Source of the DNA: Rhodoplanes sp.
GTDB taxonomy: Bacteria; Pseudomonadota; Alphaproteobacteria; Rhizobiales; Xanthobacteraceae
DNA: 64,000 nt
Assembly (NCBI RefSeq): GCF_013377085.1
Contig: NZ_JACAAX010000009.1
Location: 62,001 to 126,000 of the forward strand
Direction of reading: 5' to 3'
The position numbers and the translations under genes were made by a program. The notes under the pieces are model-generated. The model worked only from the letters and a program-made list of their open reading frames with translations. It was not told the DNA's origin and did not search any database. Positions 7,305 to 17,658 of this stretch are shown piece by piece (position 1 is the first letter of the stretch; the number at the start of each line of letters is the position of its first letter).

Positions 7305-9191
7305 ATGACCGCCGTCGAACCGGCCGGGCCCTGGCATCTGGCGCTGGTCGGCAATCCCAATTGCGGCAAGACGGCGCTGTTCAACGCGCTCACGGGCAGC
7401 CGCCAGAAGGTCGCCAATTACCCCGGCGTCACGGTCGAGCGGAAGTCCGGCCTGTTCCAGACCCCGAGCGGCCGCTCCGTCCATCTGCTCGACCTTCCCG
7501 GCACCTATTCGCTGCGCGCCCGCAGCCCCGACGAGCAGGTCACTCGCGACGCCGTGCTGGGGCGCCTCGCCGGCGAATCCCCTCCCGACATGCTGCTGTG
7601 CGTCGCCGACGCCACCAATCTGCGCATCGCGCTTCGCCTGGTGCTGGAGCTCAAAAGGGTCGGCCGGCCCCTGATGCTCGCCCTCAACATGATCGACATC
7701 GCCAGAAAGCGCGGCTTCGAGTTCGACCTCGACCGGCTGTCGGCAGAGCTCGGCGTGCCGGTCGTCACCTCGACGGCGGTGCGTCGCGGCGGCGTCGAGG
7801 ATCTGATCGCCCGCATGGACGGGCTGATCGCCATGCCGCCGGCCGCGCATGTCGCCGCCGCCAACACCTGGACGCCGCCGACCTCGGCCGAGCTGCGCGC
7901 CACCCAGCGCGAGGCCGACCGCATCCTGCACGCCGCCGTCAAGGTGCCAGGACGGCCCGACACCCTCACGGGCCGGCTCGACGGCGTTCTGCTGCACCCG
8001 GTGTTCGGCATCCTCATCCTGCTCGCCGTGCTGTTCGTGATGTTCCAGGCGGTGTTCTCCTGGGCGCAGCCGGCCATGGATCTGATCAAGGCCGGCTTCG
8101 ACGCGCTCGGCGGGCTCGTCCAGGCGAACATGCCGGAGGGCCTGCTGCAGAGCTTCGTCCAGAACGGCGTGATCGCCGGGGTGGGCAGCGTCATCGTCTT
8201 CCTGCCGCAGATCCTGATCCTGTTCCTGTTCATCCTGATCCTGGAGGATCTCGGCTATCTGGCCCGCGCCGCGTTTTTGATGGACCGCATCATGGGCGGT
8301 GCCGGCCTGCACGGCCGCGCCTTCATCCCGCTCCTGTCGAGCTTCGCCTGCGCCATCCCGGGCATCATGGCGGCGCGCGTGATCGACAACCGCCGCGACC
8401 GCCTGACCACCATCCTGGTGGCGCCGCTGATGACCTGCTCGGCCCGCATCCCGGTCTATGTGCTGATCATCTCGGCCTTCGTGCCGGACCGCGAGGTGTT
8501 CGGCTTCGTCGGCCTGCAGGGCCTGGTGATGTTCGGCCTCTACGCGGCCGGCATTTCCAGCGCTCTCGCCGTCTCGTTCGTCGCCAAGCGGCTGTTGTGG
8601 CGCGACCATCCCGAGCCGTTCATGCTCGAGCTGCCCGACTACAAGATGCCGCGCTTGAAGAGCGTGCTGATCGGCGTCTACACCCGCGCCCTGATGTTCC
8701 TGCAGAGGGCTGGCACCACCATCTTCTCGATGATGGTGCTGATCTGGTTTCTGGCCTCGTTCCCGCGGCCGCCGGAGGGGGCAGCCGAGCCGGCGATCGA
8801 GTACAGCCTCGCCGCCATCCTGGGCCGCGCCATCGAGCCGCTGACGGCGCCGATCGGCTTCGACTGGCACATCAACGTGGCGCTGATCCCCGGCATGGCG
8901 GCCCGCGAGGTGGCGGTGGCGGCGCTCGGCACCGTCTACGCCATCGAGGGCGGCAAGGAGGCGAGCGACCAGATCGGCTTGGTGCTGGCCCAGAGTTGGA
9001 GCCTTGCCACCGCGCTGGCGCTGCTCGCCTGGTACATCTTCGCCCCGCAATGCGCCTCGACGCTCGCCGTGATCCGCCGCGAGACCGGCGGCTGGCACTG
9101 GATGGCGGTGTCGTTCGCCTACATGATCGTCCTCGCCTATGCGGGCGCCTTCCTGACGTATAACATCGCGGTCGCGCTCGGAGCCGGCTGA
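7305..9191 (+). CDS. feoB: Ferrous iron transport protein B (GTPase-permease)
   Basis: 628 residues, somewhat shorter than the ~770 of enterobacterial FeoB. The N-terminal G domain has G1 [14 protein letters not shown] (~12-25), G3 [15 protein letters not shown] and G4 NMID (~128). The membrane part starts near 225 and has the two Gate motifs, including [12 protein letters not shown] and the CSARIPVYV segment whose Cys is thought to line the iron path. It takes up Fe2+ across the inner membrane. It follows feoA directly, and no feoC is seen. A family C repeat lies just after the stop. Confidence 0.96.
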   Translation: MTAVEPAGPWHLALVGNPNCGKTALFNALTGSRQKVANYPGVTVERKSGLFQTPSGRSVHLLDLPGTYSLRARSPDEQVTRDAVLGRLAGESPPDMLLCVADATNLRIALRLVLELKRVGRPLMLALNMIDIARKRGFEFDLDRLSAELGVPVVTSTAVRRGGVEDLIARMDGLIAMPPAAHVAAANTWTPPTSAELRATQREADRILHAAVKVPGRPDTLTGRLDGVLLHPVFGILILLAVLFVMFQAVFSWAQPAMDLIKAGFDALGGLVQANMPEGLLQSFVQNGVIAGVGSVIVFLPQILILFLFILILEDLGYLARAAFLMDRIMGGAGLHGRAFIPLLSSFACAIPGIMAARVIDNRRDRLTTILVAPLMTCSARIPVYVLIISAFVPDREVFGFVGLQGLVMFGLYAAGISSALAVSFVAKRLLWRDHPEPFMLELPDYKMPRLKSVLIGVYTRALMFLQRAGTTIFSMMVLIWFLASFPRPPEGAAEPAIEYSLAAILGRAIEPLTAPIGFDWHINVALIPGMAAREVAVAALGTVYAIEGGKEASDQIGLVLAQSWSLATALALLAWYIFAPQCASTLAVIRRETGGWHWMAVSFAYMIVLAYAGAFLTYNIAVALGAG

Positions 9192-9234
9192 CGGATTCGG
9201 GCGACAGAGACCGAGTTCGGGGACGCGCTTCACC

Positions 9235-9336
9235 GTCATTCCGGGGCGCCGCGCAGCGGCGAGCCCGGAATCCATACTCACAGACAGGGGTCATGGATTC
9301 CGGACAGCCGCGCTTCGCGCGTCTTCCGGAATGACG
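9235..9336. repeat. Intergenic palindromic repeat, family C, copy 2
   Basis: About 102 bp framed by GTCATTCCGGGGCGCCGCGC and CTTCCGGAATGACG. It lies between feoB and the ABC exporter gene. Confidence 0.85.
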
Positions 9337-9381
9337 AGGACGCGATCGACCGGACGCAAACGATGCTCCGGCAGGGTCGCC

Positions 9382-11190
9382 ATGAACGTTTTCCGTCTCT
9401 ATGCGCGTGCGCTGGCGCTGCTCGCTCGGGTCAAGGTTCTCGCCTGGACGCTGGCGGTGGCCAATCTGGCGCTGGCCGCCGCCCAGTTCGCCGAGCCGGT
9501 GCTGTTCGGCAAGGTCATCGACACGCTCTCCAGTGCGCCGGCGACGGCCGATGCCTTTCCCTGGTCGACCCTGACGTCGCTGCTCGCCGCCTGGGCCGCC
9601 TTCGGCCTGTTCAACATCGTGTGCGGCACGCTCACCGCGCTCTATGCCGACCGGCTCGCCCATCAGCAGCGGCAGGCCGTGCTGAGCGACTATTTCGAGC
9701 ACGTGCTGGAGCTGCCGCTCGGCTATCACGGCGCCACGCATTCGGGGCGGCTGATGAAGGTGATGCTGCAGGGCACCGATGCGCTGTGGGGGTTGTGGCT
9801 CGCCTTCTTCCGCGACAATCTCGCCGCCTTCGTGTCGTTCTTCGTGCTGCTGCCGTTGGCGCTGGTGCTCAACTGGCGCCTCGCGCTGCTGCTGCTCGTG
9901 CTGTGCGTCGTGTTCGCGGTGCTGACCGCCTTCGTGATGCGCAAGACCGAGACGCTGCAGCGCCTGGTCGAGGACAACTATTCCGAGCTGGCCGAGCGCG
10001 CCTCCGACACGCTCGGCAATGTCGCGCTGGTGCACAGCTTCGCCCGCATCGAGGCCGAGGTGACGGGCCTGAAGACCGTCATCGACCGGCTGCTCGCCGC
10101 GCAAATCCCGGTGCTGTCGTGGTGGGCCCTGGTGGCGGTGCTCACCCGCGCCTCGACCACGCTGACCATGTTGGCCATCGTCCTGCTCGGCACGCTCCTG
10201 CACGTGCGCGGCCTCGCCTCGGTCGGCGAGATCGTCACCTTCATGGGCTTCGCGACCATGCTGATCACGCGGCTGCAGGACGCCGTGTGGTTCGTCAACC
10301 GGGTGTTCGCCGAGGCGCCGCGGCTGGCCGAGTTCTTCGAGGTGTTCGACGCCGTGCCGGCGATCCGCGACCGGCCCGGCGCGGTCGATCCCGGCCGCCT
10401 CGAGGGGACCGTCGCGTTCGACGCGGTGTCGTTCTCCTACGACGGCAAGCGGCCGGCGGTGGAAAACCTCACCGTCACGGCGCGGCCGGGCGAGACCATC
10501 GCGTTCGTCGGCACCACGGGTGCCGGCAAGACCACGGCGCTGGCGCTCTTGCACCGCGCCTTCGATCCGCAGAGCGGCACCATCCGCATCGACGGCGTCG
10601 ACATCCGCTCCATGACGCTCTCGGGGCTGCGCCGGAATATCGGCGTCGTCTTCCAGGAAGGCCTGATGTTCAACCGCTCGATCGCCGAGAATCTGCGCAT
10701 CGGCAAGCCCGACGCCACGGAGGACGAGCTCAGGCTCGCGGCCGAGCGGGCCCAGGCGCTGGAGTTCATCGAGCGCACGCCGGGCGGCTTCGACGCGCGG
10801 GTGGGCGAGCGTGGCCGCAGTCTCTCGGGCGGCGAGCGCCAGCGCCTGTCGATCGCCCGCGCGCTCCTCAAGGAGCCCCCGATCCTGATCCTCGACGAGC
10901 CGACCAGCGCGCTCGACGCCGCCACCGAGACCAAGCTGATGGTGGCGCTCGACGAGGTGATGAAGGGCCGCACCACCTTCGTGATCGCCCACCGCCTGGC
11001 GACGGTGCGGCGCGCCGACCGTATCCTGCTGTTCGAGCACGGCCGGGTGGTCGAGGAGGGGACGTTCGAGGCGCTGATGGCCAAGGGTGGCCGCTTCGCC
11101 GCGCTCGCCCGCGACCAGTTCATCGCCGCGGCGCCCGGCACCCCCGCCGAGGCCGACGCCACCGCCGCGGCCGCCGGCCATCCGGGGTGA
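9382..11190 (+). CDS. ABC exporter of the cyclic beta-glucan (NdvA/ChvA) type
   Basis: 602 residues: an N-terminal six-helix membrane domain (~1-320) fused to an ATPase. Walker A is GTTGAGKTT, the signature [14 protein letters not shown], Walker [14 protein letters not shown] and the H-loop AHRLAT. The N terminus [15 protein letters not shown] and overall length match NdvA/ChvA proteins, which export cyclic beta-1,2-glucan to the periplasm for osmotic adaptation and host interaction. The start at 9382 is preferred, because upstream sequence in frame is translated palindromic repeat. No glucan synthase (ndvB) is in the window, so the substrate is inferred from family resemblance. Confidence 0.82.
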   Translation: MNVFRLYARALALLARVKVLAWTLAVANLALAAAQFAEPVLFGKVIDTLSSAPATADAFPWSTLTSLLAAWAAFGLFNIVCGTLTALYADRLAHQQRQAVLSDYFEHVLELPLGYHGATHSGRLMKVMLQGTDALWGLWLAFFRDNLAAFVSFFVLLPLALVLNWRLALLLLVLCVVFAVLTAFVMRKTETLQRLVEDNYSELAERASDTLGNVALVHSFARIEAEVTGLKTVIDRLLAAQIPVLSWWALVAVLTRASTTLTMLAIVLLGTLLHVRGLASVGEIVTFMGFATMLITRLQDAVWFVNRVFAEAPRLAEFFEVFDAVPAIRDRPGAVDPGRLEGTVAFDAVSFSYDGKRPAVENLTVTARPGETIAFVGTTGAGKTTALALLHRAFDPQSGTIRIDGVDIRSMTLSGLRRNIGVVFQEGLMFNRSIAENLRIGKPDATEDELRLAAERAQALEFIERTPGGFDARVGERGRSLSGGERQRLSIARALLKEPPILILDEPTSALDAATETKLMVALDEVMKGRTTFVIAHRLATVRRADRILLFEHGRVVEEGTFEALMAKGGRFAALARDQFIAAAPGTPAEADATAAAAGHPG

Positions 11191-11249
11191 GCCGAGGCGG
11201 CGTTCCCGTCGCCGGCGCGACGGCCGAGCGCGGAGGCGCTCGCGCCGCG

Positions 11250-12194
11250 TCACCTCCGCCGCGTCGGGGTCTTCTGTCGCCGTGACGATCCCGCCGGCCG
11301 GTCGGGACGCGCCGCGTAGGAGCGCGGCCGCAGAAGATCCGAGACGATCGGGTTCGGGAAGCGCCGCTCGACCGTGACCCCGTAGAATGTCTCGGTCAGG
11401 GCCGGCAGCTTCGCCGCGACCGCCAGGACGCCGGCGGCGAGCTCGTCCTGAACCGCGATCGACGGCAGCACCGCCAGCCCGACGCCTTCGCGGGCGAGCA
11501 GCCGCATCATCGCCATGTCGTCGATCTCCGCGGCGATCTGCGGGCGGACGTCGAACCGCGCCGCCAGCGTGTCGAATCCCATCCGCAGCCCGGTTCCGGC
11601 GGTCGGTAGGATCAGCGGCACCCCGGCCAGCCGATCGGCCAGCGACGCGCGGGGCCGGCACAGGCCCGGCACGCCGATCAAGCTGATCGGCTGCTCGGCG
11701 AGCCGATGGACGACGAAGGGCGCAAGCGTGTCGGACGGCGGCGGCTGGCTGGTCAGCACGACATCGAGATGATGATCGGCCAGGGCGCCGTAGAGTTCGG
11801 CGGCACTTCCAGACCGCAGAATGATTTCGATGTCGGGCCGTTCGAGCACCGGGCGCAGGAAGGTGAGCTGGAAGTTGCGCGACAGCGTCGCGATGGCGCC
11901 GACGCGCAGCGGCCGGCGCTTCGCTCCCTCGCGCTTCAGCGTCGCCACCAGATCGTCGCCGATGCCGAACAGCGCGTCGGCGTGGTCGAGCGCGATGCGG
12001 CCGGCCTCGGTCAGGCGCAGCGCGCGCTTCTCCCGGTGGAACAGAGGATGGCCGAGCCGCTGCTCGAGCAGGGCGATCTGGGTCGATACCGCCGACTGCG
12101 ACAGGTTCAGCCGCCTCGCCGCGCGGGTGACGTGCCCTTCGTGGGCGACCGCCTGGAAATAGCGGAGATGCTTGTAGTTCAGGTCCCGTGCCAT
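11250..12194 (-). CDS. LysR-family regulator (NhaR-like), probable regulator of the dab operon
   Basis: 314 residues. The N-terminal winged helix-turn-helix (MARDLNYKHLRYF, then RLNLSQSAVSTQIALLE at ~28-44) resembles NhaR-type LysR proteins. The effector-binding domain runs from ~95 to 290, and a basic tail follows. It is transcribed away from the dabB-like genes with ~107 bp between the starts, the classic arrangement for a LysR regulator of its neighbours. The co-inducer is unknown. CO2/bicarbonate status, pH or sodium are possibilities. It converges with the upstream ABC exporter gene. Confidence 0.9.
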   Translation of the reverse strand: MARDLNYKHLRYFQAVAHEGHVTRAARRLNLSQSAVSTQIALLEQRLGHPLFHREKRALRLTEAGRIALDHADALFGIGDDLVATLKREGAKRRPLRVGAIATLSRNFQLTFLRPVLERPDIEIILRSGSAAELYGALADHHLDVVLTSQPPPSDTLAPFVVHRLAEQPISLIGVPGLCRPRASLADRLAGVPLILPTAGTGLRMGFDTLAARFDVRPQIAAEIDDMAMMRLLAREGVGLAVLPSIAVQDELAAGVLAVAAKLPALTETFYGVTVERRFPNPIVSDLLRPRSYAARPDRPAGSSRRQKTPTRRR

Positions 12195-12213
12195 GCCAAG
12201 TCACCAAAAAATA

Positions 12214-12227
12214 GATCGAACTCGATC
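12214..12227. promoter_or_regulatory. Candidate LysR operator between the regulator and the dab operon
   Basis: Inverted repeat GATCG-AACT-CGATC, containing a T-N11-A core (12216 to 12228), in an AT-rich 40-bp patch in the divergent promoter region. Position and symmetry suit a LysR box. It has not been tested. Confidence 0.45.
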
Positions 12228-12301
12228 ATACAATGAATTTTTCTTCCGTGCGCGGCCGTCGGACACTGCGGCGACATTCAACCGCAGGGGAGATCGACGC
12301 C

Positions 12302-12664
12302 GTGTCCTCGTATTCGCTTCCGCCCGTCGCGCCGGCGATGCTGCGGATCGCCGCGCTGGTGGCCGGCAAGGCGCAGAAGCGCCGCCCGCCGGGGGGCCGT
12401 CGACTCGCCGAGGCGGCGGGCATGGCCGCGTTCGCCGTCGCCGTCCTGTTGCTGGCCGTGCTGGTCGACCGCGGTCCCGGCGCCAGCCTCGCGGCGCGAT
12501 ATGCCGGCGCTGGCCTCGGCGTGCGCCTCGACGCGATCAGCGCCACCGTGATGGTGCCGGTCGCCTTCGTCGGCTGGGTGGTGGTGCGCTGCTCGGTCCG
12601 AGCGCCGGACGGCGAGGCCCGCCAGGGACCCGTCCTGGGCCGGACGGTCGCGACCCCTGAATGA
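12302..12664 (+). CDS. Truncated, diverged copy of the DabB N-terminal region
   Basis: 120 residues from a GTG at 12302 with AGGGGAG ten bases upstream. It aligns with the first ~130 residues of the full-length DabB encoded next. The best stretch runs from its GLGVRLDAIS to DGEARQG, opposite GLSARLDVVS to DGEERQG, with about half the positions identical by eye, including FVGW-VVVR. Two membrane segments are left. Homology continues almost to its stop (VATPE), so it looks like the 5' stub of a second dabB cut short rather than a separate small protein. The stop overlaps an in-frame ATG of the next frame. It may be a pseudogene or a retained small membrane protein. Confidence 0.7.
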   Translation: MSSYSLPPVAPAMLRIAALVAGKAQKRRPPGGRRLAEAAGMAAFAVAVLLLAVLVDRGPGASLAARYAGAGLGVRLDAISATVMVPVAFVGWVVVRCSVRAPDGEARQGPVLGRTVATPE

Positions 12665-12708
12665 CATCGATCAGCCAGCTTCGCATCGAACAGGAGGGTA
12701 CTTTGTCG

Positions 12709-14262
12709 ATGTATTTTCTGCCGTTTCTGGCGCCAATCGGGCTGTTCTTTGCAGCCGCAATCGCGTTCTACCGGCCTGGCCGACGGCCGAAGACGGTTCC
12801 GGCCCTTGCCGAAGGCGCTGCGCTTCTGGCGCTGGCGGTCTCGCTGGCGTCTGCTGTTATTCTGGTCGTGCATGGGGCGGGCACCAGCCCGCTGATCGGG
12901 GCGGCTGAAATCGGCCTCTCCGCGCGCCTCGACGTCGTCAGCATCGTGATGATGCTGCTTGTCTCGTTTGTCGGCTGGATCGTGGTCCGTTACGCCGCCA
13001 CCTATACTGACGGCGAGGAGAGGCAGGGCGCGTTCACGGGCTGGCTCGCCGCCACTCTCGGCGCCGTGCTGCTGTTGGTGCAGGCGGGCAACCTCGTGCA
13101 GTTCGCCGCCGCCTGGATCGCCACCAGCCTCGCCCTGCATCAATTGCTGCTGTTCTACCCGGAGCGTGTGCAGGCGCAGCGGGCGGCACGGAAAAAGTTT
13201 GTCTGCGCTCGGCTCAGCGATGCGGCGCTGCTCGGCGCTGTCGCGCTTCTCGTCTGGACCTACCACAGCGCCGATATAGCAACGATCCTCAAGGCGGCGA
13301 GCAACAACAGTGCGGGCGCAGCGGCGGCCTGGGCGGCCGGACTGATCGCATTCGCCGCGCTGCTCAAGTCGGCGCAGTTCCCGACGCACGGCTGGCTGAC
13401 CGAGGTGATGGAGACTCCGACCCCGGTTTCGGCGCTGTTGCACGCCGGCGTCGTCAACGCCGGAGGCTTTCTGCTGATCCGCTTCGCCGACGTCATGCTG
13501 AACGCGCCGGGCGTGCTCGCCGTGCTGGTCATGGTCGGCGGCTTCACGGCCGTGTTCGGCGGCGCCGTCATGCTGGCGCAGCCGGCGGTCAAGACCTCGC
13601 TCGCGTGGTCGACGGTGGCGCAGATGGGCTTCATGACGCTGCAATGCGGGCTCGCTCTGTTCCCGCTGGCGCTCCTGCACATCGTCGCCCACTCCCTGTA
13701 CAAGGCGCACGCCTTCCTTGCCTCCGGCGGAGCGGTCGACAGCGTCGCCGCCGCCCGCCGCCCGGGCCCGGTCGCGATCCCCGGCATGGCGGCGGTGGGT
13801 CGCGCCTTCGCCCTCGCCATCGTCATCTATCTCGTCATCGGAACGATCTTCGGCTTCTCGACGAAGTCGCCCCAGGCGATCGCGCTCGGCGCGATCCTCA
13901 TCTTCGGCGTGGCCTACCTGCTGGCGCAGGGCCTCGCCGACGCGGCGCCGCAGATGCTGACGCGGCGCACCGCGATCTACTCGGTGGCCGCCGCGGTCGC
14001 CTATTTCGCGCTGCAGACCGGCGCCGAGTGGCTGACTGCCGGCACGCTGCCGCGGACTCCGGCGCCGGGACCGCTCGAGTGGGCGCTGATGGTGCTCGCC
14101 GTGCTGAGCTTCGGCCTCGTCGCCATGGCGCAGGCGATGTTCCCGCTGTGGGCCCATCACCCGGCCGCCGCCGGCCTGCGCGTGCACCTGGCGAACGGCC
14201 TCTACGCCAACGCGGCTTTCGATCGCGTCCTCGGCGGCTGGTCCGTCCGACGCTCGTCCTGA
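12709..14262 (+). CDS. dabB: DabB, proton-conducting membrane subunit of the DAB inorganic carbon transporter (NuoL-like)
   Basis: 517 residues from the ATG at 12709, which follows AGGAGGG (a TTG at 12703 is an alternative). It is a member of the NuoL/MrpA proton-channel family with about 12-13 membrane segments. The family signature with conserved Lys is in ALLKSAQFPTHGWLTEVMETPTPVSALLHAG, here ending in a long hydrophobic run. It is not part of a complex I operon. It is followed by dabA after 24 bp, the arrangement of the DAB system, in which DabB is thought to couple the cation gradient to CO2 hydration by DabA. Its first ~650 bp read slightly less GC-rich than the rest, which may reflect a mosaic origin. 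Confidence 0.92.
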   Translation: MYFLPFLAPIGLFFAAAIAFYRPGRRPKTVPALAEGAALLALAVSLASAVILVVHGAGTSPLIGAAEIGLSARLDVVSIVMMLLVSFVGWIVVRYAATYTDGEERQGAFTGWLAATLGAVLLLVQAGNLVQFAAAWIATSLALHQLLLFYPERVQAQRAARKKFVCARLSDAALLGAVALLVWTYHSADIATILKAASNNSAGAAAAWAAGLIAFAALLKSAQFPTHGWLTEVMETPTPVSALLHAGVVNAGGFLLIRFADVMLNAPGVLAVLVMVGGFTAVFGGAVMLAQPAVKTSLAWSTVAQMGFMTLQCGLALFPLALLHIVAHSLYKAHAFLASGGAVDSVAAARRPGPVAIPGMAAVGRAFALAIVIYLVIGTIFGFSTKSPQAIALGAILIFGVAYLLAQGLADAAPQMLTRRTAIYSVAAAVAYFALQTGAEWLTAGTLPRTPAPGPLEWALMVLAVLSFGLVAMAQAMFPLWAHHPAAAGLRVHLANGLYANAAFDRVLGGWSVRRSS

Positions 14263-14286
14263 ACAATCCGCTACGGAGACTGATCA

Positions 14287-16710
14287 ATGCTCACGTCCAT
14301 CACCGTTCCCGCCCCGACGAGCGCCGCCGTCGATGCCGCTATTGAAGCTGCGACGCGGGCCATCCCGCCGGCGTGGCCGCTCTCCTCGACCGTTGCGGTC
14401 AATCCTTATCTCGGACAGGGCGGCGAGAGTCTGGCTGCCGCCGGGGCGCGCCTCGCGCGCGTCGCCGGCATCCCGATCACCATGCCGCGACGCTGGTATC
14501 TCGACCGCATCGCGTCCGGCCAGATCAGCGACGACGACATCGCTGCGGCGTTGGCCTCTGCGCCGGCCGCCGTGCGCCCGGCGGACGTCGCGGCGCTGAA
14601 AGCGGCGGCGGCTCAGCCGGCGCGACCGCCCAAGGCGTTGCCGACCGTCGCCGACCTGGCGGCGGATGTTTCCGCCACGGATTGGCCAGGGCTGATCGGC
14701 GAGCGCATCGGTTCGTGGGCCGCCGCACATTTCGACGACGGCCAGGCACTGTGGAGCGCGCCCCGCGGCTCCGGCGCCTACGCCGCCTGGCGGGCCATGG
14801 CCATCCATGACTTGACGCCCGAGATCATCGGTCTTGACGGTTTTGCGCGGCACGTCGCCGGCACGCCGGAAACAGCCCGCGAGGCGATCGCCCGCGCCGT
14901 CACCCGGCTCGAGCTCAGCGAGGCGGCGTTGCCCACTTACTTCCATCGATTGCTGATGACTCTCGTCGGCTGGTCGCAGGTGGCGCGCTATCACCTGTGG
15001 CGGGCGGAGCTGGCCGGCGGCACCGACGACACGACGATGCAGATGCTCGCGATCCGACTCGTCTGGGAAGAGGCGCTCTACGAACGCTACGCCGACAAGA
15101 TCGCCGGTTCCTGGGCGTTCGTGCGCGACGATCACGCCGCCCCGGTGGCGCCCACGTTCGATCTCGTCGTCGAGGAGATTTTGCAGGAAGCCACCGAACG
15201 CGCGGCCCAGCGCGGGCTCGCCGCCGCCTTCGCCATGCCGAGCCCGACGCGCTCGGGCAGCCGGCCGGCGCTTCAGGCGGCGTTCTGCATCGACGTGCGC
15301 TCGGAAATCTTCCGGCGCGCGCTCGAAGCCGTGGACCCGAACATCCAGACGCTGGGCTTCGCCGGCTTCTTCGGCATCTTCGCGGCCCATCGGCGGTTCG
15401 CGTCGGACGTTGTTGAACTGCGGCTGCCGGTGTTGCTCAACCCGAGCGTGACGACTTGCTCAGGCGGCCACGACGACGCGGCCGCCGACCTACAGGCGCG
15501 TTTCTCCGCCCGCGCCTCGCGGGCGTGGCGCCGCTTCAAGCTTGCCGCCGTCTCGTCGTTCGCCTTTGTCGAAGCGATGGGGCCAGTCTACATCGCCAAA
15601 CTGGTGCGTGACGCCATCGGCATCGATGCGCCGCCGACGCCGAACGACCCGGCCCCGCGTCCCGATCCGGCCCTGCCGCTGGAGAAAAAGCTTGCCGGGG
15701 CGGAGATGGTGCTGCGCGCCATGTTCCTGACCGAAAACTTCTCCCGGCTCGTCGTGCTCGCTGGCCATGGCGCCAGCGTCGTCAACAATCCGTTCGCCAG
15801 TGCCCTGCATTGTGGCGCCTGCGGCGGCTACTCGGGCGAGGTCAACGCCCGGCTGCTGGCGAGCGTGTTGAACGATCGCGACGTTCGCAAGGGGCTCGTC
15901 GCCCGCGGCATCGAGATCCCCGACGACACGTTGTTCGTCGGCGCCCTTCACGACACGACCACCGACGAGGTGACGCTCTACGACTCCGATGTGCCGACGC
16001 GGGCTCACGCCGAGGACCTGAAGCAGGCGCGCGCTTGGCTGAGTGCCGCCGGCAAGGTCACCCGCGGCGAACGGGCCCTTCGCCTGCCGCGCGCCGCCGG
16101 CGAGGGCGCGTTGCTGTCGCGCAGCCGCGACTGGGCGGAAGTGCGGCCGGAATGGGCGCTCGCCGGCTGCAAGGCGTTCATCGCCGCGCCCCGAAAGCGC
16201 ACGGCCGGCCGAAGTCTTGAAGGCCGCGCGTTCCTGCATGACTTCGACTGGCGAAAGGACAAGGAACGCGGCTTCGGCGTGCTCGAGCTGATCATGACTG
16301 CGCCGGTCGTGGTGGCGAGCTGGATCAGCCTGCAGTATTACGGCTCCACCGTGGCGCCGAACGTGTTCGGCTCCGGCAACAAGCTGCTGCACAACGTCGT
16401 CGGCGGCATTGGCGTCGTCGAGGGTAACGGCGGCGTGTTGCGCACCGGTCTGCCGTGGCAGTCGGTGCACGACGGCGAGACGTATGCGCACGAGCCGCTG
16501 CGCCTGAGCGTGTGCATCGAAGCGCCGGCGGAGGCCATGACCGAGATCCTGGCGCGCCACGACGCGGTCCGGGCCTTGTTCGACAACCGCTGGCTCCATC
16601 TGCTCGAGATCGATCAGGAGGGCCGGATCGCCCGCCGTTACGTCGGAGATCTGCGATGGGAAGCGGTCGAGCCGCCGCCGGCGGCGCTGCCGACCGCGAG
16701 CGCCGCATAG
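14287..16710 (+). CDS. dabA: DabA, carbonic-anhydrase-like subunit of the DAB inorganic carbon transporter (DUF2309/UPF0753)
   Basis: 807 residues, the usual length. The zinc site expected from characterised DabA can be placed: Cys334 and Asp336 in FCIDVRSE, His494 in GHGASVVNN and Cys509 in LHCGACGG. The 15-residue spacing of the last pair is as in Halothiobacillus DabA. The N terminus has the conserved AVNPYLGQ. It is thought to hydrate CO2 one way at the membrane with DabB, trapping bicarbonate in the cytoplasm. In this setting it would support growth at low CO2 (autotrophy or anaplerosis). A small gap (10 bp) separates it from the next gene. Confidence 0.95.
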   Translation: MLTSITVPAPTSAAVDAAIEAATRAIPPAWPLSSTVAVNPYLGQGGESLAAAGARLARVAGIPITMPRRWYLDRIASGQISDDDIAAALASAPAAVRPADVAALKAAAAQPARPPKALPTVADLAADVSATDWPGLIGERIGSWAAAHFDDGQALWSAPRGSGAYAAWRAMAIHDLTPEIIGLDGFARHVAGTPETAREAIARAVTRLELSEAALPTYFHRLLMTLVGWSQVARYHLWRAELAGGTDDTTMQMLAIRLVWEEALYERYADKIAGSWAFVRDDHAAPVAPTFDLVVEEILQEATERAAQRGLAAAFAMPSPTRSGSRPALQAAFCIDVRSEIFRRALEAVDPNIQTLGFAGFFGIFAAHRRFASDVVELRLPVLLNPSVTTCSGGHDDAAADLQARFSARASRAWRRFKLAAVSSFAFVEAMGPVYIAKLVRDAIGIDAPPTPNDPAPRPDPALPLEKKLAGAEMVLRAMFLTENFSRLVVLAGHGASVVNNPFASALHCGACGGYSGEVNARLLASVLNDRDVRKGLVARGIEIPDDTLFVGALHDTTTDEVTLYDSDVPTRAHAEDLKQARAWLSAAGKVTRGERALRLPRAAGEGALLSRSRDWAEVRPEWALAGCKAFIAAPRKRTAGRSLEGRAFLHDFDWRKDKERGFGVLELIMTAPVVVASWISLQYYGSTVAPNVFGSGNKLLHNVVGGIGVVEGNGGVLRTGLPWQSVHDGETYAHEPLRLSVCIEAPAEAMTEILARHDAVRALFDNRWLHLLEIDQEGRIARRYVGDLRWEAVEPPPAALPTASAA

Positions 16711-16720
16711 GGGCTCTCGC

Positions 16721-17632
16721 GTGACGAAGGGTCCGGCTGGCCTTCGCGCAGGCCCCGTCGTCCGCCCGCCGGAGCGCGACCGCTTCGATCTGCGCGGCGA
16801 GCGGGCCGTGCTGGCGACCATGCACGGCAAGGAGCGGGTGATCGCGCCGCTTCTCGGCCGCTTCCTCGGGCTTCGGGTCGAGACCGTCGTCGGTTTCGAC
16901 ACCGACCGCTTCGGCACCTTCACCCGCGAGGTGCCGCGGCCGGGCTCCCAGCTCGACGCCGCGCGGGCCAAGATCGCGGCCGCGTTCGCCCACGCGCCCG
17001 GCGCCCGCGTGGCCGTCGCGAGCGAGGGAAGCTTCGGTCCGGATCCGATCGTTCCGTTCGCGCCGCTCGGGGTCGAGATCGTGCTGCTGGCCGATCGCGC
17101 CACCGGCATCGAGATCGTCGGCCGGTTCGCCGATCTCGAGGCCGCCTGGACGCACAGCGTGGTGACGGACATCGCCGCAGCCGTCGCGTTCGCCGACCGC
17201 GTCGGCTTCCCGGCGCAAGGAGTGGTCGTCGCCGGCTGCGAGGGGCGGCTTCCGCGCCCCGATCTCGGCCTGTTCAAGGAGATCGGCGGGCGCGCCGACC
17301 TCGAACGCGCGGTCGGCGCGGTGATCGCCCGCTGCGGCGCCGCCGTGGTCGAGACCGACATGCGGGCGCATCGCAATCCGCGTCGGATGAGGGCCATTGC
17401 GCGCGCCACCGTGACGCTGATCCGCAACGTCGGCAACCGATGCCCGCGCTGCGACCGCCCGGGCCTCGTCGTCACCGAGCGCCTGCCGGGCGCGCCGTGC
17501 GCGGCGTGCGGAACGCCGACCCGGGTGATCCGGGCCGAGGCCGCGACCTGCGCCGGATGCGGCCACCGGATCGAGGTGAGGGCCGGTCCGCCGACTGCTG
17601 ATCCCGGCTTGTGCGACGCCTGCAATCCTTGA
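16721..17632 (+). CDS. DUF6671-like protein with C-terminal zinc ribbons
   Basis: 303 residues from a GTG 10 bp after dabA, so most likely in the same operon. Residues ~20-225 form a conserved soluble domain with ASEGSFGPDP, VEIVLLADR and ETDMRAHRNPRRM. The last 70 residues hold a four-Cys cluster (CPRCDRPG and CAACG) and a second partial one (CAGCG and CDAC), probably binding zinc. The family, which I recall as DUF6671, has no known function. Its position suggests a role linked to DAB bicarbonate uptake, for example metal supply or regulation. That is inference from context only. Confidence 0.65.
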   Translation: MTKGPAGLRAGPVVRPPERDRFDLRGERAVLATMHGKERVIAPLLGRFLGLRVETVVGFDTDRFGTFTREVPRPGSQLDAARAKIAAAFAHAPGARVAVASEGSFGPDPIVPFAPLGVEIVLLADRATGIEIVGRFADLEAAWTHSVVTDIAAAVAFADRVGFPAQGVVVAGCEGRLPRPDLGLFKEIGGRADLERAVGAVIARCGAAVVETDMRAHRNPRRMRAIARATVTLIRNVGNRCPRCDRPGLVVTERLPGAPCAACGTPTRVIRAEAATCAGCGHRIEVRAGPPTADPGLCDACNP

Positions 17633-17658
17633 CGGGATCGTGCTGAAGGACGGCGAAG

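Noticed and set aside
8872-12207. Very long open frame on the minus strand (1111 codons)
   Set aside because: It runs antisense through the ABC exporter and into the LysR gene. The translation is Arg/His/Gln-rich and low in complexity with no domain, as expected from codon bias in a high-GC genome.
12703-14262. Complex I subunit NuoL
   Set aside because: It has the NuoL/MrpA fold but no nuo or mrp genes around it, and it is directly followed by dabA, so DabB is the better call.
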